From the NCBI GenBank assembly GCA_030704615.1, contig CM060731.1, forward strand, positions 41,044,001 to 41,108,000: DNA of 64,000 nucleotides, written 5' to 3'. Shown here one piece after another: positions 1 through 11,170 of this stretch (positions are counted from its first letter, which is position 1; each line of letters starts with the position of its first letter). The translations under genes and the position numbers were made by a program. The notes under the pieces were generated by a model that searched no databases, was not told the DNA's origin, and saw only the letters and a program-made list of their open reading frames with translations. The stretch is from Takakia lepidozioides. Its lineage: Eukaryota > Streptophyta > Takakiopsida > Takakiales > Takakiaceae.

Positions 1-620
1 TGCAACTGATTGTGCACATTAAAGGCTTTTCTATGGATATAGTCACAGCACATCAGAGGGTTCTTCAAAAATTCCAGCTTAGCGTACCTCTCTCTTGAGG
101 AAAGTCGTAAATCTTTGCTCAGAGATAGCTACTCTGGAGTTATGGCAGACAGAAGTATTGACAGTCCTTGAGATTGTGCAACTAGCAAATTCTGGGGGTA
201 CTGACCAATTTCTATCCTTGTGGAATTTTCTTCGATGTGTGATTTGTTTCTTTGAATTCTTGAGTTTATCATCTTCCTGAATAGGTTCTTGGACCCTCGC
301 TATCATGTGTTTTACATGGAATACTTGTGATTCAACAGAGGTTCTCCTGGTGATTGAGTTTATATCCATTACCATTCAAGTTTCTTGTTCTGGCAATAGA
401 CATGTATGTTCAAAATGGGGCTTCTTGTCTTGAGATTGCTGGGGTGTGATCATTTTCTTTAAATTCGTTTCTACTGCTCTAAAGGGATCACATGACCTTG
501 TCGATTTCCTTGTAACTAAATATCAGATATACCATTTGTGGTGGATGATTGGGGTGAACCTGATCCGTTGCTGGTTCCTGTAACTGCAGGTCGCTAAAGC
601 TAGGCATACTTCCTCGGCAG

Positions 621-3608
621 AACAGATTGCCAGGTTTGGAAACTCCAAGACTTTTCATAGGAAAGCTCCGTGACAGCCCTCCAAGATCGGGTGTCACACC
701 TGACAAGGTCGTGACCTTGAGATCTACCAGCCATGACTGCGATCCGCTGACCAAAACCTGCCTTGAGTCACTCTCTTCAGACCATGGCGTTGCTGGGTGT
801 GTTACCTCACTAATACTCTTTCTGTTACCTGTAACCCGAAAGACAACACATGTTTTTCAGCTTGGATTACTCGTATCTACTTATGCAGTCTAAAAATGTA
901 ACTAGGCATTTTCTTGAAATGTTATTCTGCTCTCACATCTCTGAAGGCTTTATGTTCGTTTTCAGCGTGGAACTTTTGAAACTATGGTTATTCTAAGTTG
1001 TAAGGTGTGCATGGGCATGCAGGGCCATGCTGAAGACGCTCCATGTCTTCAACATGGATCACATGGACAGCAAGTACCTTTGCCGTGCCATTGCAGCCTG
1101 CCCTTCTTTGACAGACCTGGAGGTTGTGGGCCTGTAAGCTCCTTCACTTTCTCTATCCTCAGGCCAAGGGAAATAAGTTATTCTAGGTGCCAATATTTCC
1201 TTCTCTTGGTAAGTGTACTCATCATTTAATTGTATGAAAAGGGAAGCAATAAGCAAGGACTTTTTTGGTGCATTGCAACAGATACATCAGTATCAGGTCA
1301 CTGATGGAGTGCCTAGGAACCTATTGCCCTAAGCTGGAGCGTCTGTGTTGCCAACCAGGAAAGTCGAGTGGCTTGGGTGGCTGGGGCTCAAGTAAGCAAC
1401 CCATATACATGTGGCAATTGACCCCGCACTCAGTTTGAGCGGAAGAGAGAGAGAGATTGTACTCATAAGACGTTGTTTGCCGTAGCCTTGTGGCCCGGAA
1501 GAGAGAGAGAGAGAGAGAGCGCTTAATGTCCTTTACCTGCGAACATTCCTTGTGTGTAGCCCTGCTGGATATCAACTGTTCCAGAGCCATTTTGGGCTCT
1601 AACCTCCCAGGGCATGGAGAAAGTTGCCATACATGCCATAGTTCTTGCACACAGCCGGCGACAATCTGATACGGGGTATGTAGTATCTGTGGTGAATAGT
1701 GAGTTTGAGCTAGCTGGAAATTGATGTGACAAGTATGACCATGTGAACTGATACTCTCGGTTATACTGTCAAGGACAAGGCAGAGAAAGGGGGACTCTCA
1801 CTCCATGATATATGTCTCACCAGGTTCACCGGAAAGCGTAAAGGGGGGGGCATGCAATCATCTTGTGAAGGGGTGTCCAGGCATTTCTTGTCTAGCTCTT
1901 CGCAACTACTTGATAGCAGATCATAGAGCAAATATACTTTTGAAGGTACGTCATGAACAATGTGTTGTGTTTTATTTGTAATCCTCAACCCACGCCCAAT
2001 TGTTTTTGAGCTTTCATGGTTGTCTCCCTCCAGATGCCCGTAGGGTGGTAGAGTGTATATAGGCCTTGATGATGTCAGGCCTTCACTTGTTCTCTGTACA
2101 GGGACTGCCCAAGCTGACTCTTATCGATTTCTCTGGAGCAAACAAACTCACTGGTGTCTTCCTCAGGTGCATGCTCGTCTTTATACTTTTTGTCAGTACT
2201 TCCAATGCACCTTACTCTTTTCAAGTTGACAGGAACTCATTGTGTGGTGTACTGTCCAGAACCTTATGTCTATGTTGTATTGGCAGGGGTATTGTGGGGC
2301 GGGGGGAGCAGGGGTCTTTCTTGGAGACTCTGCTGTTGCGTGACTGTGTGCGGTTGAGAGAGGTATGAGTATTGGATGGCCCAAGTACACAAGTGTATGG
2401 AAGGTTGTAGAGATGCAGTAACCTTATCAAGCAGATGCATGAGTCTTGGTTGTGGAATACTATGTGCGCGCTCGAGGGATACAATTTTTTTTCCCCTTTG
2501 TGGGAATGTAGCATCAGAGGATAGACTGTACACTTGTAAACATATTGATCAGTTCAGTAAGATTCAATGCCAATCTTCCATGTTGCTAGTGTACATCAGT
2601 GGAAGCTTTCCCCTGAAATGATCAAGTCAGTAGATGGTTAGGTGATTTCTTCCACTGCCACATTGCAAGAAGAACGATGCAACCAATTTTGTATTGCTCA
2701 ATTAAGGGTTGGTGACCTCACTCATCATCCTCACATAAAGCTCTTTCTGGTATTAGTGGCCGCCTGCCGCCTACTCCAATGCAAGGGACTGCAGTTTCAG
2801 GAGCTCAATATATGCATATGGTGAAATATAGGCCTTTCCTTAAAGATGTACTTGGGCTGTGTAAGGGTAGGTTGAGGTGGAGCGATTCATGTGCATGCTG
2901 ATCACAGGTGAATGCAAGAATTTACGCCATCTTGTACGTGACTTGCCTTCTTTGTTTTTTCTGTGGTGCTTTGACATGCTCATAATATCTGCAGTTTTAT
3001 TCTTGATTCGGGCTATACGTTCTTTTCAAGCATGTTTAGCTCATTATTCATTGACTACAGAGTGTCTAGAACAAGCTTGTAGACAGGAAGTCAGATGTGA
3101 GAAAGTGGTTGAAGGCTGAGTGTCATTGCAGGATGTATCAAATAAGGATGGGCTCGCCGGGCGAGATTGGTTTGACAGACGGCTTAGTCCAAGGTACCAG
3201 AAACATACTTGCTGCTTGTTATAAGTCTGGAGGTTGCTAACCTGAAACTGAACATCGTACTGTTATACACTTAAGTAGAATGTAGGAATCTGTGTATGTT
3301 GGATGCACTGATCAGAGAGGGAAAAGGTGAGGGAAAGCAGAGGGATACAAGAATGGGTTGGGCAAGAGGAAGACTAATAAAAGTCAGGATTTCTGGATCA
3401 AATACCTTACATTCAATTTCTCTTCATTTGCGATTATTGATATAACTATGAATACCTGGATTCGTTTCTTTAAATGATTTTTTCAATTGGTTGAGACATG
3501 TGAGGGATGTAATTGGGGTGGGGAATGTAGTACGGAGCAGGCCATTCTGCGGGTGCGTCAAGAAAGGCCAGAGCTGTGTCTTCTTGACGACTTTCCTGAC
3601 CAGAAAAG
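621..3608 (+). CDS. Probable leucine-rich-repeat (F-box/LRR-like) protein, partial set of exons
   Basis: Two exons join in phase: 621-796 (after CAG, ending in a split Gly codon before GTGTGT) and 1023-1133 (after GCATGCAG, ending before GTAAGC). The joined frame reads through a leucine-rich stretch that includes MLKTLHVFNMDHMD and ACPSLTDLEVVGL, the look of plant F-box/LRR repeats. A further LRR-like piece at 2101-2166 (LPKLTLIDFSGANKLTGVF) and short coding-like pieces at 3132-3193 (DGLAGRDWFDRRLSP) and 3541-3608 (RVRQERPELCLLDDFPDQK) probably belong to the same gene, but their phases do not all connect, so exons are missing from my model. The start lies left of 621, possibly outside the window. 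No F-box motif is visible. LRR character is inferred from leucine spacing; the family name is tentative. Confidence 0.45.
1415..1510 (-). repeat. Copy of a ~100-bp LINE-tail repeat with GA-rich spacers
   Basis: The stretch carrying ATTGTACTCATAAGACGTTG and TTTGCCGTAGCCTTGTGGCC, between GAGA runs, also occurs at 8560-8760 (two tandem units) and, inverted, at 7660-7760. At the other sites it follows a LINE 3' coding end, so this is probably a 5'-truncated LINE tail lying in an intron of the LRR-like gene. Confidence 0.6.
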
Positions 3609-4497
3609 GTTTGCACTAATTCTTTTGTTTGACAGAGCATAACTATGGTAGAAGATGGAATATCCCAGAGGGAACCAGTGATGGATTAGGGAACATGTAC
3701 ACTCCATATCTTTGTGATGGATGTGGGAGTGTCTTTGGTAAATATGGTCATGTGTCCATCCTTGTCTGATATACATGGCAGATAGGCTTTTGTCATAGGA
3801 CTTACATGCTTTGTACACGAGGAATGATGTTAGGTTGGGAATTCCCCTTCGAAGTCTTGGGAGAAGTTCCTCACTCGATTCCTAACTTCCCAGTGGGGTT
3901 TGGGGAACACTCTCGGAAGTACCACACCCCAATAGGTGTGACCCAGAGTATGCTGGAGAATTGGAAAGGGTCATCATCATCTAGTTGACCACTGGTTTCC
4001 AGTAGATCCAATAAGATCTCGAACTCTTCTAGTGTCAAAGAGTGCTTTTTGTTTGTTTGGTTGGTGAATAGGCCGATGGAAATGATAATGGTTGATAATG
4101 GTTGCTTCAAGCTGAATTATATATCGTTTCAACCTCAGTTAGTTTCCTTTAGTTAACCCCACAATCGAGACCATTATTATATAGCTATATGGATGACTTT
4201 CCCCTATATTTTTTCTTCATTGGATCATGTTGTCCAAATAATAGACCAGCTGGCACTTCTATTCGTGTGGTCAGGGTGCAGGAAGCCACTACAGCTACCT
4301 ATCGTCCTTTCGGTTCTCTCTTGAGAGGTTTGCCATATTCAAGTGGGTAGTTGTGCCCTGCAGCTATGGTTGTTGACCTTTGATGAGCTAGACATTTAGA
4401 TGAAGTGGTCTCTTCTCACAGTGGAGGAAAAAATCTGACAAAATTCAAGTTCTTAATGAATATATGCCCATGTGAGGATGGTTGCTGATGGGGAAGA
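3609..4497. other. No recognisable gene
   Basis: AT-rich stretch between the last LRR-gene exon candidate and the acidic ORF. I see no coding, repeat or RNA feature I can support; it may be intron sequence of the upstream gene. Confidence 0.4.
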
Positions 4498-4875
4498 ATG
4501 ATGGTGGGCAGCAGCAGTGACAGTGATTCGCTGAATTCCAGCTTTGATGACAGCGACGACAGTGGGCCGGCCCGGATCAACTCCTCAGACTATCTGTCCA
4601 GTACCAGTATGAGCGACAGTACTGATGATGATGAAGATGACAACGACTCTGATAGTGGGTTTTCTTGCCATGAGGAGGTTCTGGCTTATCAAGGGGAGAA
4701 AGCAGATAGCGACATGAGTCTGCTTAGCAAACACAGTGACGGCCTTGAGGACCTTGATGTATTCTCAGACAGGGAGCAAGCAGATAGCGACATGAGTCTG
4801 CTTAGCAATCACAGTCTTGAGGACCTTGATGTATTCTTAGACAACGAATCTGGGCATGACCTGACTGTTGATTAG
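4498..4875 (+). CDS. Acidic, serine/aspartate-rich protein or terminal exon with internal repeat
   Basis: A 125-codon ATG-to-TAG frame is very rich in Ser and Asp, with a run such as DSTDDDEDDNDSDSG near residue 41. The C-terminal half holds two copies of a module containing ADSDMSLLS and LEDLDVF, and the duplication is also clear at DNA level (4703-4770 and 4784-4845). No domain is recognised. It could be the last exon of the LRR-like gene just upstream, since an upstream in-frame stop lies only four codons before the ATG and an AG dinucleotide lies between, or a small independent gene. The low complexity limits confidence that it is translated. Confidence 0.4.
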   Translation: MMVGSSSDSDSLNSSFDDSDDSGPARINSSDYLSSTSMSDSTDDDEDDNDSDSGFSCHEEVLAYQGEKADSDMSLLSKHSDGLEDLDVFSDREQADSDMSLLSNHSLEDLDVFLDNESGHDLTVD

Positions 4876-5340
4876 GACACTTTTGGGGCTTGCCTCATCA
4901 GTTTCCCAATCGGGCATGAGAATATTATGCTCGATATAGACTCGGGCATATCCCCTCCTCATCCCGGATTCCAGTTGGTCACATTGAGAGCATAGCTTGT
5001 CCACCAAGGCTGTGTATACTACTGGTGTCTGAATCGAGATGCCTGCCTTTCTTCCCCCTCCTTTTTGATCGGCCATTAATCAAAGTCTTGCTGGGGCGGG
5101 TTGGTTTGTAGTGTTACTATCGGATTTGGATCCTCTCATGGAGGGGCACAGTTTTGTGCCATTTGAAAGCATTCTCTGCGGGAATCGTGTACCTCCTGCA
5201 AAATTCAAGCTACCGAGTCTTCCACAATCGAGAGAGCTTCAGCTGTGTAGTGCATTCATATCTCCCTTTGACTTGATTACATGGCACTGTAATCTTAACA
5301 AGGAACCAGAAACATTGGAGGGTCTTTGGAATGTATGATA

Positions 5341-5810
5341 TATTGCAACGGTCTTTATGGCTGTTGCCTACATGGACGGAGCCGTCATCATTCATCATTT
5401 ATTCATTCCTGCTATTACATCCACGGACGTAGTTCGTGAGTAAAGGGTGACCCGGCGGCAGCAGCTAGACCACATAAAACCCTAAACCCCTACATGTTTC
5501 CGGTATGGAGTGAAATACCGTCCCACGAAACGCCGGGCCCATCCCTCAGGGTGGAGCCCGGTGTTTCGTCGACGGATGATTCAGTGGCGTCGACGACAGC
5601 CCGGTGAATCCGAGGGTCCGCCCTACGGAATCGCTGGCGGGTTCGAGGCTCACCCGGCTGTGGTTGTCTCTCTCCCGAGAAGGCGGCCAGACTGCGTGCG
5701 AGAAGCAATGCAGATGGCACAAAGGATTTGAGAGTGTGTCTGTGGGACAGAGATAGTGAGAGATCTGCGGGGGAAGATTGAAGAGTGTGGGAGAAGGAGT
5801 GTTGGCAGAT
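5341..5810 (+). promoter_or_regulatory. Probable promoter and 5' leader of the mtSSB gene, GC-rich with a strong hairpin
   Basis: The 470 bases before the mtSSB start are much richer in GC than their surroundings. They contain a perfect-looking stem at 5526-5568: CGAAACGCCGGGC pairs with GCCCGGTGTTTCG around a short second stem. ACCCTAAACCCCTA at 5479-5492 resembles a telo-box, common near plant housekeeping start sites. No clear TATA box. Promoter role is inferred from position only. Confidence 0.4.
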
Positions 5811-8800
5811 ATGGCTTCGCCTGCCTTGCAGCTGTCCCGTGGTCTGGCCAGGAAGCTGTTCTCATTTGGCGCTGAAGGTAGTCATGGGCCCCATTTGCAA
5901 GCTGATTCCTATGGCGCAGTTGCCTTTCTGTTTCCATCTGCTTTCCCGGGCTGTGCATTTTCGCACAGCTCGTGATTTTTGGAGTTTTGACTACGTAATC
6001 CATTGAACTCCTGGCTTATGTTCCATAACTGTCCCCTTGTTTGCGAAATGTTTCGCGCTTCGTCTAATTTGTGTTTGTCAAAGCACATTTTCCGTCACCC
6101 ATATTGCCCATACAGAAATTTAAAATTTCGAGGAGTAAAGTCATATTAATATGCTTTAGCCTTCAAGCATGACTAATGTGAATTCGGGTTGGTGTTACTG
6201 CTCCAATTCGGGGACCCATGATGCAAATGGCAGTCACTCCGGACGCTAAGAAGCTGAATGCTGATATTCTGGCGATTGTAAATGTCACACCCCGTAAAGG
6301 AAGGAGATTCGATGCTCTCAGTAGCGGTTGGATGTAGTTGTTACCTGAAGAAGGCTCAAGTTACATACCATGGCTAAAAGTAGCAACGAAAAGATACTTA
6401 ACACGCTAGACTGCTTAAAAATCTGAGATTACGTCCTTCCCGGTCTTCTTGCTTCAGTCTTTGCATTTCACTGAATTATGGTCATAGCCACTGAGAGGCA
6501 GCTGCTGTTCTTCCAGGTTTTCAGGCTATCTGAGGCTTCATGTCCCAACATTTTTGTAACATTTGATTTGAAAACATCTGTTTCTACGGTAAAGCGGTCA
6601 GGGTTCCTTAACTGGATGTCAATCTGTGGAAGACTGGAGTAGGTTTCTCCCCTACTTTGAGGATCTCATGGGATTAGATAGACTTCGAGGTCTTCTTAGC
6701 GTGACATTGTCTCCAACAACATTCTAATTGCATTTCCACTGGATGACATTTGAAGTCATTTGACATTGAAGGCACTTCTTGCAGGGGGTGTGCGGACAGT
6801 AGGGTGCTCTTCAGCAAAGTGCTGTGCCTTCAGCACCCAGGACAATGATGACAGCGGTGTGTTTTCCGAATCCAAGGTCCCAGAGGGGGACAGTCCTGAC
6901 GAAGACACCCATCAGGGTTTGACAGACCCTGCATCTGAATCATTCTTATTTGATCCCCCTCCTTCCTTTCAGACTTTCTCAGACCCTGAGCCTGAATCGG
7001 CCTCGGTTGATTCCCCTCCTTATAATGACCCCCCCAACATGGATGGAGGGCAACCTGATCAGTTACCTTCAGAGTCTCCAAGGGGCTTACCGATAACAGA
7101 TCGACCATTGGCAGAGGGCTATTCTCCACGCACAATTTTCTCTCCTCGTGGTGTTTACAAGGTTTGTTTACTCCGTGTTTTTGAGGAGTGCAGTCTGCCT
7201 CTTGTGCAAAACTGTCATTTGGTCCTTCTAGATTGTTACTTGTGACACTAGCTATGGAATTTTTTGTCTACTTCTGGTGTTAGCAGAAACTGCAAATGCG
7301 GACCTGGTAGAAAATGGTCTCCTGCCTGTTGGAATCATACCAAAGTGTTTGTGTGCACTATTGCCACAATATCTAATTGGTGTGTATTTCTATCGATGCG
7401 CACATTGTAAGTACACACTGATATCTCTCTCTTGCTCACTCATCCCTGCACCTCTGGTCACCAACTTTTAAAATCTCAAGTCTGAGCCTAAAGCCCTACT
7501 CCTGTTGGGGTCTGATTGCTGGGCAGCTCACACACAGCAGATCGATGCTTGTGTGAAGTGCTTTCTAGGGGAGATCTGGAAAGCCTAAACCAATTGTTTA
7601 TATAAAGGTAAGTCCCACTACTGGAGTGAGCCCCTCACAAAGGTAGTTTCTGTTGCCTGTTCCCTCTTGTTCTGCCCAAATTAGGCACAGGGTCTATGAC
7701 CACAAGGCTACGGCAAACTATGTCTCATGAGTACATTCTATCTTTGGCTCGCTCTATCTGTTTGTGTGTAAAACTGTAGTTTTCTTGATTTTAATGCTAA
7801 AACTATGTCCTGGCTGAGTCTGCCCATGTTGACACAGAAACTCACTGTGTCTGCAACTTCAGTCGGCAATTGATGAAGTCAGTGGGGAACAGCCGGTCTC
7901 TCTATCAGGATGTAGTTGGTTTGTCTTGTGGACCCTCTAGTTATGAGATAGCATTCTCTCGTTTCTCGCTTCTTAGGCATGTCTTCCTTCGAAAGGTTGT
8001 CCTAGTGTGTTATTTTTATCTTTGAAAGTACTTCTTTTCCTTGGGATGTGGCTACCTCGTTTAGTTCAGTTAGCTCAGTTCGTTCAGAGTTTGCTAGCAC
8101 TCACATCGATATACTAGCAAAATCAATGTGTTATCACTCAGTGTATTACACTGTATTCCAGTGTTATCAACCAGTGTAGTATTTACACCATGCATGTAAT
8201 TCAGATTCAGCTTCTTTGACTGAGGGCAGCTGGACTGCAAGTCATATGGAACTTCTCATGTGCTGTGTTCAAACAGGCCATACTGCTGGGAGAAGTGGGC
8301 CAACCCCCAGTGCAAAAAATATTGAAGAGTGGGCGGTCAATCACCATCTTCGCTGTAGGTACTGGGGGTATCCACAACAACCGGCGTCCATTTGAAGGGG
8401 AGTCTCCAGAAGAGTTTGCAGAACGGAGCTACACTCAGTGGCATAGAGTGGCAGTTTATCAAGAGAAAGTGGGAGGCCTTGCAATGCGTTCCATGAAGCA
8501 AGGGTGCCTTTCTCTTAGGACCTCCTCACTCTCACTAACATCAAAGAAGCAAATTGAGGAGGAGAGAGAATGTACTCGTAAGACGACGTTTGCGTATCCT
8601 GGTGCCCATAGACCCCACGCCCAGTTTGGGCGGAACAAAAGGGAACAATAGGGGGAGAGAGAGAGGGAAGAGATTGTACTCATAAGACGTTGTTTGCCGT
8701 AGCCTTGTGGCCATTGACCCCGCGCCCAGTTTGAGCGGGAACAAAAGGGACAGAACCTGCCTCTGTCAGGGGCTGACGTTGGTAGTAAGACTTCCATATA

Positions 8801-9558
8801 AAGAATTAATCCGGGTTTTCCAGATATCCTCTAGAAATCCCTTCACACAAGCATCAATCTGCTGTGTGTGATTTGCCCAAAAACTAGGCCTCAGGAGGGC
8901 CTGGGCTTTTGGCTCAGCCTCGAGACTTTCAAAGTTGGTAAACAGGGGTACAGGCACAATTCCCTTAATAGATTTGAAGAGAGCGTCTCTTTGGTGAGAG
9001 AACCCTGGACAGTGTATCAGAAAATGAATACTGTCTTCAGATTGCCCACACAACGGGCAATTGCACTCTCCCTTTCCTCTCTGCTTCTGTTTGCTGTTCA
9101 AAGGTAGGCTTCCTGCCCTGAGTTTAAATTTCAGTCTAGTGCCGAGAGTGGGTAGACCCTTGAGGGAAGAGAGATATAGAGAATGCAGAGGAAGGGTGAA
9201 GGGGCTTCCTGGGATAGCTCTCTCGTGAGTCTGATGTCTTTGGCCATCATTAGTTTGAAGATTTAAGGTGTGATTCAAAGTGCAGGGGTTGCTGCACCCA
9301 TATTATACCATCTTCTGCAGATACGCTGGAAGTAGTCAAGTCATCCTTTTGCAAAAGACAATCGACAGTAACAGACGATCTTACTGTGTGGTTCTGCACA
9401 CCATTCCTTTTTACAGGACGCAGGTGTATGTGGAGGGGAACATTGAGACAAGGATCTACAATGACCCTGCTAGCGGAACAGTCAAGCGGATTCGTGAGAT
9501 TGCCATCCGACAGAATGGTTTGACGTTTGAACCCTTTGTAGGAGCTGTCCTTTGGTGA
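5811..9558 (+). CDS. mtSSB: Mitochondrial single-stranded DNA-binding protein (mtSSB)
   Basis: mtSSB coats single-stranded DNA in mitochondrial replication and recombination. Exons read as 5811-5877, 6785-7161, 8277-8503 and from 9417, all GT-AG with matching phases. Exon 1 gives MASPALQLSRGLARKLFSFG, rich in Arg/Leu/Ser and lacking acids, a good mitochondrial presequence. Exon 2 encodes about 110 residues rich in Pro, Asp, Glu and Ser and ends with GVYK. Exons 3 and 4 hold the OB fold: AILLGEVGQPPVQKIL, then TIFAVGTGGIHNNRRPF, EFAERSYTQWHRVAVY, and VYVEGNIETRIYNDP followed by KRIREIAIRQNG. These match plant and bacterial SSB strands, including the conserved WHRV. The C-terminus is unsettled: read-through ends at 9558, but a donor at 9518 (G|GTTTGA) fits the usual family boundary and I could not place the last exon. 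Introns 2 and 3 carry LINE fragments. Confidence 0.85.
7480..7780 (+). mobile_element. LINE 3'-end fragment in mtSSB intron 2
   Basis: The stretch reads like the reverse complement of the larger LINE fragment at 8545-9265: both contain CACACACAGCAGATYGATGC, CTTGTGTGAAG and the tail CCACAAGGCTACGGCAAAC followed by ATGAGTACATTC or similar. It is a 5'-truncated copy of the same family in the opposite orientation. Confidence 0.7.
8545..9265 (-). mobile_element. Non-LTR retrotransposon (LINE) 3' fragment in mtSSB intron 3
   Basis: On the minus strand a frame at 8766-9278 ends a LINE-type ORF2: GTRLKFKLRAGSLPL, then CPLCGQSEDSIHFLIHCPGF, the CCHC-type zinc motif found after the reverse transcriptase of many LINEs (Cys, Cys, His, Cys all visible), then a Trp-rich end. 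Downstream comes a 3' UTR of about 250 bases that contains two tandem copies of a ~100-bp unit separated by GA-rich spacers. The RT and endonuclease parts are missing, so it is 5' truncated. It lies wholly inside the third mtSSB intron (8504-9416), antisense to the gene. Confidence 0.75.
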
Positions 9559-9759
9559 CTTCATTGCCTGTCGATTGGGATTAAACAGGAGTAAAGGAGT
9601 GGTACCCATTGTTGCCCTCCTCTTATTCAACTTAAGCTCTTCCCTCCTTATCTCCTTTTCCTTCCCTCCACTCTCTCTGTTTGGATGAAGAAAGAGATTG
9701 CATGCACCTTCTGCTGACTATGCGGGAGGGGACAACAAAATGCAGGCCGGCTACTATTC

Positions 9760-9984
9760 ATGGACCAGCCAACCACAGCCAGGCCAGAGTTTTCCCCATT
9801 GTTCACAGACCAGCCGACTACAGCCAGGGCAGACTTTGCACAAGACAGAGAGAACACATCAGTGTTTGCACAGGACAGAGAGAACACGTCAGTGTCTGCA
9901 CAGGGCATAGAGGATACATCAGAGGCTGCCCAGAACCAAGAGGAGGCACCTGGCCAACCCATGCGGCCCTTGGACTTCGTTTGA
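9760..9984 (+). repeat. Short tandem repeats (minisatellite) downstream of mtSSB
   Basis: The region holds two ~50-bp units around GACCAGCCRACYACAGCCAG and about three 30-bp units around TTTGCACAGGACAGAGAGAA. A 74-codon frame crosses it (residues ADFAQDRENTSVFAQDREN visible), so it might be a repeat-coding last exon of the mtSSB gene. I found no splice acceptor that keeps the expected phase, so I treat it as a repeat. Confidence 0.45.
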
Positions 9985-11170
9985 ATCGGAGATTTCTCAC
10001 AACAGAAGGCAGGTCCTTTCACCCCTGTTCCTTTCAAAGACAAATGAGCAAAGTCAAGAGTTATGGTAGTGCCTTATTCTTCCTCCAGGTTATCGTCCCA
10101 CCATCTGGTTTTGGATATATTTCTATATATATATGTACACTGGGCCTGAATCTACAAAACTGGTCCTGGGGCTGCGTGATAAACTGGTTGGAGCGAGTTA
10201 TGTTTCTTCTGAAGTACTGGAGCTTATCAGGTCTAGTAATGCTTCTAGTGCACTTTGCTTAGAGCAGCCACAGAACAAAGGGAACGCAACTGAAAATTCG
10301 ACATAGTGATGATGATCACATTGAGGTCTAGGTGAAAAAGTGTTAACTGTTAACTGGCAAATTAGCTCAGATTTCCAGTTTCCTCAGTTTCCGGCTGCCT
10401 CTGAACGAGTCTTAGAACTGAATTAACCAGAATCGTTGTATGTTCTTTGCTCGTGGCTGCTGCACTTTGAAGATGTGCATCTTCATCAACATTTCCATGC
10501 CATTGACAATCTCCATCAACCTCTCGTGAGTTTATGCCTCAGGGGATGAGGGGATAGAAAGACTTTTTGGTTCTCTTACTGCAATCATAGCAGGGATGTC
10601 TGTCTTCTGAAGGCCGACTGACACATCTTTGAAGGTAAACAGCTATCCGCAAGTGTACATTTTTCACCTCACAGGTGGCACGCCTGTGCGCACTCTTTGT
10701 ATGGCCAATGAACAATTGAGGTCACTTTGTCGCCTGATAATTTTTGAAAAAATCATTCGGTAATCTCTACACATTTGCTTTGAATGATCAAAGTTCTTGC
10801 AAATTTCTCCCTCAAGTTTACCTCACTGGCAGATTTGGACATGAGCTCCCCTTTCATCTGACCCACCTCCAGAACTCAGATATCGCAAAGGCAAAGGAGA
10901 AACTTTCAGCTCTTTTTTTTTCGGTCTTTTGCTGTTCTCTTTTAAAACAGGGGACAGAGGACTTAAGAATGCCTTAAAACGGGAAAAGATACAAATGGTG
11001 AAAAAAATAACCACCGGAGAGCCGGAAAGGCAAAAACACAGGGGGAAACCCCCAGAACCAGGAAGACAATGGGGTGAAAAATAGGAAAGCAGCCATCAGA
11101 ATCTAGAAAGAATGTTGAAGAAGAGAACCAGCGAAGGCACAGAAAGAGGCCAAAGCTGAAGAGAAAGTAG
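9985..11170. other. No recognisable gene
   Basis: Apart from a 70-codon open stretch after an acceptor-like CCTCCAG at 10083-10089, which could be a terminal exon or UTR of mtSSB, I see nothing to support here. Confidence 0.35.

Noticed and set aside
9681..10262. A 193-codon plus-strand frame after the mtSSB gene
   Set aside because: It starts in low-complexity sequence, crosses the minisatellite and ends in arbitrary sequence; no domain and no splice support.
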